DNA of 64,000 nt from positions 24,735,686-24,799,685 of the forward strand of contig OZ022261.1 of assembly GCA_963978905.1 (NCBI GenBank). The letters are read 5' to 3'. Made by a program: the position numbers and the translations under genes. Each line of letters opens with the position of its first letter. Within the stretch, counting starts at the first letter, position 1. This DNA comes from Trichostrongylus colubriformis (Eukaryota > Nematoda > Chromadorea > Rhabditida > Trichostrongylidae). A model generated the notes under the pieces. It was not told the DNA's origin and made no database searches. It saw only the letters and a program-made list of their open reading frames with translations. This document shows, piece after piece, positions 61,701 through 64,000 of the stretch.

Positions 61701-63591
61701 CAAAATTTTGATAGGTGGTGCCTGAATCTGTTGTGAACATTTCTTTCTAGCCGCTGGCTGTCAGACCGGCATGCCGCAGAGAATGAGGGCGTTTGACTTT
61801 CGTGTAAACGGTGAAGCCCTAGAATCACCTTTCGAGTCTGTTCCTTGGACCAGATCGAGAGCTTCGGCAAAGCAAACCGTTGGAACCGAAATGTCAGACC
61901 AATAGAAGGAGAAGACATCAGAAAAAGGATCTCATCATAGCGCCAGTGTGAAGCGTTCCATGATGCTGACGGTTCATTGCTAGTGTGCAGAGGTCTGCTT
62001 GATGGGGGGAGAGGTATTTGTATTGTTCGTAGTCGACACTTGTGTGGATGGGGTCGGGAGAAGGTGTGGCACTCAAATTCATGATTACCGCACCGCATTG
62101 TTGAATAAAGACCTTCTAAGGTAGAATCGTGTTAGGACCCGTTTGAGTTTGAAGATCCTATCAACACAAGCAACTTCCTGAACTCTGCGCCCTCAGCGGT
62201 GACCCAAGGGGTGTGGGCGGCCCAGCCGGATGACGTCACCAAGTATAAACGCAGCCGGTTGAGCGATTGATCGACAGTTGGCTCAAACTCGCGATGTCAT
62301 TTTTATCGTTTCTCCGCTATAAATCCACTTAATTACCGTTTTTTTTACTAAAGCTGTATACATTTTTAGAAACAGCTTTATAAAATGGTTCTACACGTTT
62401 TTGTATCTCTTCAGTTCGGTAGTGAGCCATTTCTTCACTTTCTGGAAAGTTTAAGGGAAATTTTTTTTTTGAAACCTGATCAGCTGACAACTTTTTCTTT
62501 CCCACGCCTAGTCTGAGCTCATAGGTGTGTAGGAACTTCGAAGTTCCCGTTATTTCAGATGAGCCCCTCCTCTTTGGTATAGCCCTAAATAGCACAACCG
62601 TGTACATATACATGGTCGAAAAACCATCGTTCGGTCTATTGCCAGACGCAGACTCCTGAAGGAAATTTACACCATTCAATTTTCCAAGAAAAATAAAAAT
62701 TCTATCGAATGCATAAGAAATTTCGTCATGGTGGCGAATTTGTTATTTTCCATATTCTCGGCCTTTTCTTTGCTGCCGATCGACATCTCAAGCGTTTGTC
62801 GGCCGCGTGCGATACGTGCACACCCATGGGAAGTCGAAGCGCCATCGATCGTGATCGCGAGGTCCTGACCTAAGTTCTGCTACTTGTTCGTGGTCCGAAC
62901 CTGCAGGGTCCGTCATATCATCAAAAGGCTGCACGGAAATCCACGGAGGCACTATAGAAAGCCACATTAAGGAATAGGAGCTTATCCCAAATGGCGGGGA
63001 CTCCGGAGTTTCCACAAATCTTCAAAGTTAGACTAGAACTGAGAAAGAATTCACCTTTAGCTTGTCAGATCCCGAAGAAATTTCTCCTCAAACTTTTCAA
63101 AATGCGAAAAAATTTACTACCGAATTGAAAGAAGCGAAAAAAATGTAGCACCATATTGTAGAGCTCGATGAGCTGATTACAAAAATATGTATGTACACTT
63201 TGACAGACAAAAAGTTAATAATCAATGGATTTGTAGCAAAAACGTTAAAGGTATTTTCGCTCGGTTTTAACACTCTTACGGCACGAACGATGAGTGAAGC
63301 TCCCCCCCCCCCCTTTTTTTTTCTCTCCTCCAGAATTACGCCAAAACAATGTCGAAGAATTGTCCCGCTTCGATGAATTTGCTGTAGCTTTCAGTCCCCT
63401 ATTTCTGATCATGTTGCACCTCAACCTGCAATATTTAAGGATATTTCGCCATTAGCAAATCTTCCACTACTCGAGTACAAATTATGCATGCCATCTGTTG
63501 TCGATCGCGTGCATCATTCCAATTGTTTCAAGCTGGTGTACTCAACGCACGAATACTTCTTCCGCACTAGTGGTTCATATTCATTCCATAG
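28600..63591 (+). CDS. FARP1/FARP2-like FERM-RhoGEF-PH-PH protein, 26 exons assembled, 3' end not reached
   Basis: This is the whole-gene entry; exons are listed separately. FARP proteins are membrane-associated scaffolds: FERM binds membrane and receptor tails, DH acts on Rho-family GTPases, and two PH domains flank and regulate it, mainly in neurons. Seen in the sequence: FERM F1 (residues about 20-100), F2 (about 105-210), F3 (about 215-330) with 'WAKIRKLSFKRKKLLVKL' and 'FWKKCVEHHAFFR', the FERM-adjacent motif 'YHGRTQKQLIDYV', a 600-residue disordered tail, a DH domain (about 1080-1340), PH1 ('RMLLLFSDEVLL') and PH2 ('SGYLLRKLRNSDGWQRLW', 'LPLLEYKL'). The 'VCWYRKTS' linker before PH2 is specific to FARP. 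Coding bases sum to 4769 in the long form (at least 1589 residues), near 1041 residues in the short form. All junction phases agree. Family is near certain; the exact C. elegans orthologue (perhaps frm-3) is not. Confidence 0.9.
29881..29985 (+). CDS. FARP-like exon 2: FERM F1 lobe
   Basis: Begins after 'ctttacag' and ends before 'gtgagt', phase 0 to 0, 35 codons. Reads HKALGQTLLDEVARHLNLLE then 'DYFGLECIDNSG'. The 'L-DEV--HLNL-E-DYFGLE' pattern is diagnostic of the FERM F1 ubiquitin-like lobe. Confidence 0.93.
30560..30625 (-). repeat. tRNA-like SINE fragment
   Basis: On the minus strand GGTCGGGAGATCAAATCCTG matches the box B region of the 6664 element (both share GATCAAATCC). Intronic. Confidence 0.4.
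31466..31590 (+). CDS. FARP-like exon 3: FERM F1/F2 junction
   Basis: This exon has no methionine, so it is easily missed in ORF scans. Acceptor 'tttttag', donor gtacga, phase 0 to 2. Reads 'CWLDADKPILRQI' then 'FYFIVKFYTPNPIDLEEEYT', matching the conserved 'WLD--KPI-KQ' and 'KF-PP---L-EE-TR' pieces of FARP F1/F2. Confidence 0.92.
31769..31865 (+). CDS. FARP-like exon 4: FERM F2 lobe
   Basis: Acceptor 'ttttatag', donor gtgatg, phase 2 to 0. Reads 'YLLTLQIRRDLSMGELHC' then 'TAALLAAYLVQ', the first F2 helices ('YL--LQ-K-DL--G-L-C----AALL---VQ'). Confidence 0.93.
31933..32057 (+). CDS. FARP-like exon 5: FERM F2 lobe
   Basis: Intron of only 67 bases before it. Acceptor 'attttcag', donor gtgagt, phase 0 to 2. 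Reads 'SECGDFSAEDYPDATYLS', then 'RFIPHQ' and 'FQQKVMENHKNLV', the F2 segment 'SE-GDF...YIP-Q......I-E-H'. Confidence 0.93.
32783..33045 (+). repeat. Tandem duplication, unit about 132 bases, two copies
   Basis: Both copies run from GCCTCTAGTGCCATC through GGTAACAATCAATACTGGTT to TTTCGAAATAATA. Differences are mostly single bases. Intronic, no coding frame. Confidence 0.8.
33186..33371 (-). CDS. Weak exon candidate on the opposite strand inside a FARP intron
   Basis: From an ATG at 33371 the minus strand reads 'NESWPYNFPVPRRNTRVLFR' and later 'VQYLNIYDFKDK', ending phase 0 at a good donor GTAAGG (33185-33181). The peptide is not low complexity, but I do not recognise it and find no partner exon. 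It could be part of a nested gene, a decayed copy or chance. Confidence 0.22.
34574..34693. mobile_element. MULE-type MITE, left half only
   Basis: GCGTGTGTCATGAGGGCAGA at the outer end, GTCGGGTCCTCGAGCGATTG at the core; the opposite arm is missing. Confidence 0.5.
35448..35960 (+). repeat. 190-base interspersed repeat, interrupted copy
   Basis: The left part (CAGCATGACCCAATATTCG) ends near 35525 and the right part (AAGCATGTAATATCAATGAA) resumes near 35845. The intervening block contains a G-run and TCGAGAATTCCTCGACAG, resembling inverted sequence near 39420-39510. Confidence 0.5.
36342..36429 (+). CDS. FARP-like exon 6: end of FERM F2
   Basis: Acceptor 'gtttacag', donor gtacta, phase 2 to 0. 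Reads 'GMSPGESDFAMLEVARRCDF' then 'YGIKLHPAK', the highly conserved 'G--P-E-D---LE-AR-LE-YGI-LHPAKD' element joining F2 to F3. The preceding intron (4.28 kb) is repeat-filled. Confidence 0.95.
36964..37091. mobile_element. Palindromic GC-rich MITE (CCGCGTTCATACTT ends)
   Basis: CCGCGTTCATACTTCGCGCC pairs with the inverse end AAGTATGAACGCGG. Other copies with GGCAGGGCGTGGCTGCG-like cores at 8415-8585, 52718-52862 and 53966-54116. Confidence 0.7.
37753..37908 (+). CDS. FARP-like exon 7: FERM F3 (PTB/PH-like) lobe
   Basis: Acceptor 'gctctttcag', donor gtgagt, phase 0 to 0, 52 codons. Reads 'DIEGTEARLAVLHLGIKVY', then 'FSWAKIRKLSFKRKKLLVKL'. 'F-WAK-RKLSFKRK--L-KL-P' is typical of FERM F3 in FARP and FRMD7. 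Confidence 0.95.
37945..38092. mobile_element. MULE-type MITE, partial
   Basis: Core GTTGGGTCCCAGGGCGATTA and outer end TTCTGTCCTAATGACATACC. Left arm truncated. Confidence 0.5.
38434..38591 (+). CDS. FARP-like exon 8: FERM F3 C-terminal helix and start of FERM-adjacent segment
   Basis: Acceptor 'gctttcag', donor gtacaa, phase 0 to 2. Reads 'QYYKETIQFIFDSRNECKSF', 'WKKCVEHHAFFR', then 'DSRLFSKGSSFR'. 'CK-FWK-CVEHHAFFR' is the F3 C-terminal helix; 'FS-GSSFR' opens the FERM-adjacent (FA) region, a known phosphoregulatory segment in this family. Confidence 0.95.
39565..39785. mobile_element. MULE-type MITE (subfamily with AAATTCGCG ends)
   Basis: Contains ATTGGGTCCCAAAGTGATTA and its inverse ATCGCTTCAGTACCCAAC, arms GAAAATTCGCGTGACCGCG and inverse. 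Located in the intron before the FERM-adjacent exon. Confidence 0.65.
40311..40385 (+). CDS. FARP-like exon 9: FERM-adjacent (FA) motif
   Basis: Acceptor 'ttttaag' (non-consensus but phase-perfect), donor gtaatt, phase 2 to 2. Reads 'YHGRTQKQLIDYVREHHKRR' then 'EPFTR', matching the vertebrate FARP 'F-GRTQKQ--DYV' motif. A serine common at the second position of the motif in vertebrates is histidine here. Confidence 0.93.
40805..41190 (+). repeat. 400-base interspersed repeat family, second good copy
   Basis: Closest relative of the 18690 copy; shares CTGAAAACAAACCTTTCGC and CGTCTGCAGTCTACCCCGGC. Located in the intron before the large tail exon. Confidence 0.65.
41215..41347. mobile_element. 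MULE-type MITE, right half
   Basis: CAGGATCCAACTACGTAGGG, CCCTAGCTCGC, end GTCCTAACGATACACATCC. Follows directly on a copy of the 400-base repeat family. Confidence 0.5.
42006..44079 (+). CDS. FARP-like exon 10: large disordered tail exon with in-frame stop (short isoform end)
   Basis: Acceptor 'ttcatttcag' fits phase 2 of exon 9, giving 'TRPLRSAVSP'; the frame stays open to TAA at 44077-44079 (690 codons). Residues are mostly S, P, T, E, K, with 'VIPPPPVIPPK', an eight-proline run near 43790 and a short tandem repeat (PKSNEALPKSNEAQPKSED). Read to the stop it makes a protein of about 1041 residues: FERM, FA and tail, without DH-PH. An internal donor GTAAGT at 43828 lets the exon end at 43827 in phase 0 and join the GEF exons. 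Confidence is high for coding, moderate that both ends are used. Confidence 0.9.
43828..43833 (+). promoter_or_regulatory. Internal alternative 5' splice donor (GTAAGT)
   Basis: A perfect nematode donor lies inside the open tail exon, exactly on a codon boundary (the codons GTA AGT read V S). Its phase 0 matches the phase-0 start of the microexon at 47346. Using it replaces the last 83 codons and stop with the DH-PH-PH half. Inference from sequence only. Confidence 0.6.
44080..45600 (+). other. Probable 3' UTR of the short isoform, then intron of the long isoform
   Basis: After the stop codon no convincing exon is seen until 47346. AATAAA occurs at 45085-45090 and again near 45550; either could serve polyadenylation of the short transcript. 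The first 600 bases are free of the repeat families found elsewhere, as expected of transcribed UTR. A partial GC-rich repeat lies near 44740-44870. Confidence 0.4.
46120..46500 (-). repeat. 400-base interspersed repeat family, minus copy
   Basis: Inverse of the family consensus: GAGAAATAGGAGCCGGAAAA, CTTGTTCTCTGAGGAC-like end. Lies in the intron between the tail exon and the microexon. Confidence 0.55.
47346..47370 (+). CDS. FARP-like 25-base microexon (long isoform)
   Basis: Acceptor 'cttttttcag', donor gtgagt. Phase 0 to 1, exactly what is needed between the internal donor at 43828 and the exon at 48554. Encodes RSPKSELP plus one base. Found by phase logic, so it should be confirmed by transcript reads. 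Confidence 0.6.
48554..48656 (+). CDS. FARP-like exon: tail/DH linker
   Basis: Acceptor 'gtactttcag', donor gtaagt, phase 1 to 2. Reads 'LGRSSFSKKTIYGVNSTFSS' then 'DGAIKSDIYQLPR'. Disordered, with no recognised domain; supported by strong splice sites and phase agreement on both sides. Confidence 0.75.
48702..48801 (+). repeat. Direct repeat copy A (100 bases)
   Basis: CTAGCAGATGACCTGCCATT ... CATGGCGTGTCGTAGAAGA, nearly identical to 50543-50643. Begins 45 bases after the donor of the exon ending at 48656. Confidence 0.85.
49057..49235. mobile_element. Short palindromic MITE, second copy
   Basis: TCAGACTTCGCGATTTTGCG at the left, CGCAAAATCGCGAAGTCTGA at the right; related to 5467-5630. Intronic. 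Confidence 0.7.
49541..49620 (+). CDS. FARP-like exon: acidic/serine linker
   Basis: Donor gtaatt; phase 2 to 1. Reads 'TAQRFFDRHDSSDSGSESLG' then 'GTVYSK'. The acceptor is uncertain: 'aactcaag' at 49540 and 'gtgcaag' at 49528 are both in frame (the second adds four residues); 'agcacag' at 49545 would break the frame. Confidence 0.7.
49681..49811 (+). CDS. FARP-like exon: linker just before DH
   Basis: Acceptor 'gctgtttag', donor gtttaa, phase 1 to 0. Reads 'DTSMTSPKMTISGSIADSKL' then 'DYETWPDLSVIYPDMEDTVN'. Rich in potential phosphosites and acidic residues; no domain recognised. Confidence 0.75.
49858..50020. mobile_element. MULE-type MITE, partial
   Basis: Contains GTCAGGATCCGAAGTGCCAC, its inverse TCACTTAGGGTCCCGACTGG and end GAAATCCTGACGTATGTGT; arms shortened. 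Confidence 0.5.
50110..50199 (+). CDS. FARP-like exon: DH domain helix 1 (CR1)
   Basis: Acceptor 'ccttacag', donor gttagc, phase 0 to 0. Reads 'NVLSDMCYQIREDLLDHERS' then 'AARDFRLVCE', the amphipathic first DH helix ('--EL---E--Y--DL--V'). The glutamate that contacts Rho switch I in CR1 is kept (HERS); the usual Tyr after it is replaced by Ala. Confidence 0.8.
50319..50540. mobile_element. Hairpin MITE with 39-base inverted ends
   Basis: ATAGGCTAATCCACGCGCCC...TTGCCGGCC at the left is inverted at the right (GGCCGGCAAAGGGTGCGTGG). About 220 bases, non-coding. Target duplication ambiguous because the ends extend into an ATAT dyad. Confidence 0.65.
50543..50643 (+). repeat. Direct repeat copy B (100 bases)
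   Basis: About 95 percent identical to 48702-48801 with the same orientation. Sits between the hairpin MITE and the perfect hairpin at 50649. Confidence 0.85.
50649..50724. repeat. Perfect 33-base-pair hairpin
   Basis: TAGCAATAATGCATCAAAAG (50649 on) through 50681 pairs without mismatch with 50692-50724; loop of 10 bases CCTCATAAGC. Could be the tip of a young MITE or a small-RNA precursor. It lies in the intron after the first DH exon. Confidence 0.8.
51056..52240. mobile_element. 1.2-kb fold-back element, copy 1
   Basis: Left arm (CCCAAGTTGAATGCTGCC, GAGCGATCGATCATTG, GGAATCAGCTCATCGAGCTG, GGAATCTGATAAGCTGACGA) is matched inverted in the right arm (TCGTCATCTTATCAG-like segment near 51985, GACGAGCTGATTCCAAAAAT at 52087, CAATCGATCGCTCACCCGGC at 52195). 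The middle (51550-51760) is shared with copy 2 at about 62 kb. No intact coding frame. It lies in the intron after the first DH exon. Confidence 0.65.
52255..52760 (+). repeat. Inverted counterpart of 61740-62180
   Basis: Shares GAATTTGAGTGCCACACCTT, CATCATGGAACGCTTC and GGTTCCAACGGTTTGCTTTG with the reverse of the 62-kb copy, ending at CTCTGCGGCATGCC. Abuts fold-back copy 1. Confidence 0.6.
52718..52862. mobile_element. Palindromic GC-rich MITE copy
   Basis: GCGCCTTCATACTCTGCGGC at the left and GCCGCAGGCTCCGCAGACTA at the right. Directly follows the inverted segment shared with 62 kb. Confidence 0.6.
53057..53121 (+). CDS. Tentative FARP-like exon within DH helix 1/2
   Basis: An exon of phase 0 to 2 is required between 50199 and 53844. 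This segment (acceptor 'cctctccag', donor gtgcaa, 65 bases) fits and reads 'IHIASNGFTTAVVLIVSALL'; 'F-TAVV----A' loosely resembles the vertebrate 'FRSAVVKEDA' stretch. A rival is a 29-base segment 53559-53587 (acceptor 'ccttttcag', weaker donor gtactc). Only transcripts can decide. Confidence 0.3.
53844..53907 (+). CDS. FARP-like exon: DH domain helix 2 region
   Basis: Acceptor 'taccaatcag', donor gtgact (weak), phase 2 to 0. Reads 'LPELFTLFHEATLVAGDEDP'. The frame, the helix-like pattern and the match to the following exon's phase support it. Confidence 0.55.
53966..54116. mobile_element. Palindromic GC-rich MITE copy
   Basis: TCGCTTTCATACTTCGCGGA at the left, CCGGCACCGCAAAGTATAAA at the right. 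Followed by an arm of the fold-back family (GACGTCACCAAGTATGAATA at 54204). Open frames here belong to the repeat. Confidence 0.6.
54743..54864 (+). CDS. FARP-like exon: DH helices 2-3
   Basis: Acceptor 'cctattcag', donor gtaagt, phase 0 to 2. Reads 'NLPRLIEPFLESSGVVMELS' then 'KKLRELKESQASFLEQI', a long amphipathic helix corresponding to the DH 'LF-NI--I---H--FL--LE' element. Confidence 0.8.
55365..55590 (-). repeat. 200-base repeat, copy in DH intron
   Basis: Inverse of the 7850-8070 repeat (CGAGTGCCAGTGGCAGGGCA, CTCCCAAGCGCAATCGAT). It explains the overlapping open frames, which are not exons. Confidence 0.65.
55834..55980 (+). CDS. FARP-like exon: DH helices 3-5 (CR2)
   Basis: Acceptor 'gtttttttcag', donor gtattt, phase 2 to 2. 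Reads 'DISQLSQRVLCMTHNVLPVY' then 'TTLLEQYPIYIAALDQLTKS'. This is the CR2 pattern 'IGD-LL-----L--Y--Y---------L------N--F'. Confidence 0.88.
56025..56226. mobile_element. MULE-type MITE in DH intron
   Basis: Contains GTTGGGTCCTACAACATGCT, arm AGAAAATTCGCGTCGTGGCC and inverse near the right end. It fills almost the whole intron between two DH exons. Confidence 0.65.
56248..56332 (+). CDS. FARP-like exon: DH signature helix (CR3)
   Basis: Acceptor 'tgttcag', donor gtaatt, phase 2 to 0. Reads 'NFEEASECYIPLNWILLKIL' then 'HRIVAWRP'. Corresponds to the DH segment 'CY-PLNTFLLKPIQRLLHY'. The Lys and Arg are kept, but Pro-Ile-Gln is replaced by Ile-Leu-His and the terminal Tyr by Trp. Confidence 0.9.
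56389..56589 (+). CDS. FARP-like exon: DH last helices, DH-PH linker
   Basis: Follows an intron of 56 bases. Acceptor 'cgcctcag', donor gtacct, phase 0, 67 codons. Reads 'ILTRLVEWQLSEGINDADFG', 'IRVALEKIARFADSTRKQRE'. 'ALEKI-----' is the last DH helix; the remainder leads into PH1. Confidence 0.9.
57198..57437. mobile_element. Palindromic MULE-type MITE with decayed TSD
   Basis: Same subfamily as the 17969 copy but in the opposite orientation. Flanks GGTCGCCGA and GGCCGCTGA agree at 7 of 9 bases. Sits in the intron before the PH1 exon. Confidence 0.8.
58213..58365 (+). CDS. FARP-like exon: PH1 N-terminal half
   Basis: Acceptor 'aatgtttag', donor gtttgt, phase 0, 51 codons. Reads 'RFGWVQRWSQRGLSPRMLLL' then 'FSDEVLLAHRSQD', matching vertebrate 'EG-L-KL--KGLQQRMFFLF-D-LL'. 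PH domains bind phosphoinositides or act as autoinhibitory flaps on DH. Confidence 0.93.
58461..58574 (+). CDS. FARP-like exon: PH1 C-terminal half
   Basis: Acceptor 'ttacgtgcag', donor gttggt, phase 0. Reads 'VEDGDSYHVIGERDDAFTLH' then 'KKSIVLASPSKDQWIE'. The late PH strands and the invariant Trp of the C-terminal helix (DQWIE) are present. Confidence 0.92.
58790..59013. mobile_element. MULE-type MITE, diverged
   Basis: Contains GTGTTGGGTCCTAGAGGGAT, left GAAAAATTCGC and right CTATCCAAACGACATGCACCC. Arms pair imperfectly. Confidence 0.55.
59266..59362 (+). CDS. FARP-like exon: end of PH1 and inter-PH linker
   Basis: Acceptor 'ctttccag', donor gtaagt, phase 0 to 1. Reads 'DISSAVKHDVKNRLDLPPIL' then 'SENEQRISMSGC'. 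'DI-SAV' continues the PH1 helix, as in vertebrate FARP. Confidence 0.87.
60784..60887 (+). CDS. FARP-like exon: FARP-specific linker before PH2
   Basis: Acceptor 'atttccag', donor gtcagt, phase 1 to 0. Reads 'VAVDEIQSKERRKLSPLQVC' then 'WYRKTSLSIQQVYD'. 'VCWYR-TS-S' is a signature of vertebrate FARP1/2 directly upstream of PH2 and is the strongest single argument for FARP over other FERM families. Confidence 0.9.
61433..61549 (+). CDS. FARP-like exon: PH2 N-terminal half
   Basis: Acceptor 'catgtttag', donor gtcggt, phase 0 to 0, 39 codons, no methionine. Reads 'IVDVCQSGYLLRKLRNSDGW' then 'QRLWTELTSHTLFFYKTHK', almost residue for residue the vertebrate 'LSGYLLRKFKNS-GWQKLW-----LFFYKTHQ'. Confidence 0.95.
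61627..62180 (-). mobile_element. Tc1-type end plus 400-base segment repeated inverted at 52255-52755
   Basis: CAGTAGCGCTCAAAAGTATC at 61632, preceded by TA, is a Tc1/mariner-type terminal repeat; I found no matching second end. The segment 61740-62180 matches 52255-52755 in reverse (for example CAAAGCAAACCGTTGGAACC). Minus-strand open frame 61607-62098 (163 residues) crosses it, but I see no transposase motif. Confidence 0.45.
62180..63245. mobile_element. 1.2-kb fold-back element, copy 2 (one arm shortened)
   Basis: Same family as 51056-52240: GATGACGTCACCAAGTATAA at the left end, GAAACCTGATCAGCTGACAA, middle segment GCCGATCGACATCTCAAGCG shared inverted with copy 1. The right arm stops near 63245. 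Confidence 0.6.
63395..63591 (+). CDS. FARP-like exon: PH2 C-terminal half (last exon seen)
   Basis: Acceptor 'gtagctttcag', donor gtacgt, phase 0 to 2. Reads 'SPISDHVAPQPAIFKDISPL', 'ANLPLLEYKLCMPSV', 'FKLVYSTHEYFFRTSGSY'. Matches 'PLASLPLLGY...FKL-FKSH-Y-FRAES-YTF'. The terminal PH helix with its Trp is not in this exon. A good acceptor at 63972-63980 just before the window edge gives SLPGIKN in phase, which does not resemble the PH helix, so the next exon is probably outside. Confidence 0.93.
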
Positions 63592-64000
63592 GTACGTTTA
63601 TTAGAAATTCCATAATTATATCGATGCTATAGAGAAGGAGGTGTTCCAATAATTTCACAGAGCAACCTAGCGTAAGTGATGCATTGACAGCATGAGGTTT
63701 CATAAGCATTGCAGTGTAGCTCTAGAGCATCGTCACCTGTATTGCCTATCAATACAATTAAGACGTGGTGCAGGAGGAACCAACGCGGCGTATCGCCTTT
63801 CGATTCTCTGCTTCAATTCTTCACCGCGCCCCAGTTAGAATAGCGCGTGCGTCGCGCTGCGATGCCGCAACGGATCGTCGAACTACACCAATGGAACTAC
63901 TGTGCCTAAAAGACAGGAACATACTTGCGTTCGCAGGAACCCTTTTCTTAATACCACAGCTAGAGAATACTTTTTCGCAGTTTGCCCGGTATCAAAAACA

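Noticed and set aside
61607..62098. 163-residue minus-strand frame
   Set aside because: It crosses a Tc1-type end and a segment repeated at 52 kb, and shows no transposase motif.
63981..64000. Possible next FARP exon at the window edge
   Set aside because: The acceptor is good but the phase gives SLPGIKN, which lacks the expected PH helix Trp; too little sequence to judge.

Overview
The window looks like nuclear DNA of a strongylid-type nematode (hookworm-like), inferred from small exons with GT-AG introns, one intron of about 56 bases, a possible splice-leader acceptor just before a start codon, and introns packed with miniature transposons. I saw no rRNA, no convincing functional tRNA, no CRISPR array and nothing prokaryotic or viral.

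One gene can be read with confidence. On the + strand from about 28.6 kb to beyond 63.6 kb lies a FARP1/FARP2-type protein: FERM domain (F1, F2, F3), FERM-adjacent segment, long disordered proline-rich tail, Dbl-homology RhoGEF domain, and two PH domains. I assembled 26 coding exons and intron phases agree at every junction; one DH exon (53057-53121) is weak. The order and the best-conserved peptides match vertebrate FARP. In C. elegans the counterpart is probably a member of the frm family (frm-3 is my best guess, not confirmed). The last strand and helix of PH2 lie past the exon ending at 63591 and I could not place them.

The large exon 42006-44079 can end in two ways. Read to its stop it gives a protein of about 1041 residues with FERM domain plus tail and no GEF (FRMD7-like layout). 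Spliced at an internal GTAAGT at 43828, in phase 0, it leads through a 25-base microexon (47346-47370) into the DH-PH-PH half, at least 1589 residues in all. The DH domain is divergent at its signature helix.

The first 28 kb hold no gene I can support, only repeats and, at most, weak isolated exon candidates. Dominant families: (a) about 18 copies or half-copies of a 230-240 base palindromic element with 9-base target duplications, pointing to the Mutator/MULE class; (b) mariner-type fold-back elements at 2667-3330 (two inverted transposase C-terminal fragments), 3342-4654 and 15307-16199; (c) a 1.2-1.4 kb fold-back family at about 51 kb and 62 kb in inverted orientation; (d) a roughly 400-base family with nine copies; (e) smaller hairpin MITEs, tRNA-like SINE copies, a Tc1-type terminal repeat and simple repeats. 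The same families fill the introns of the FARP gene, which explains its size of more than 35 kb.
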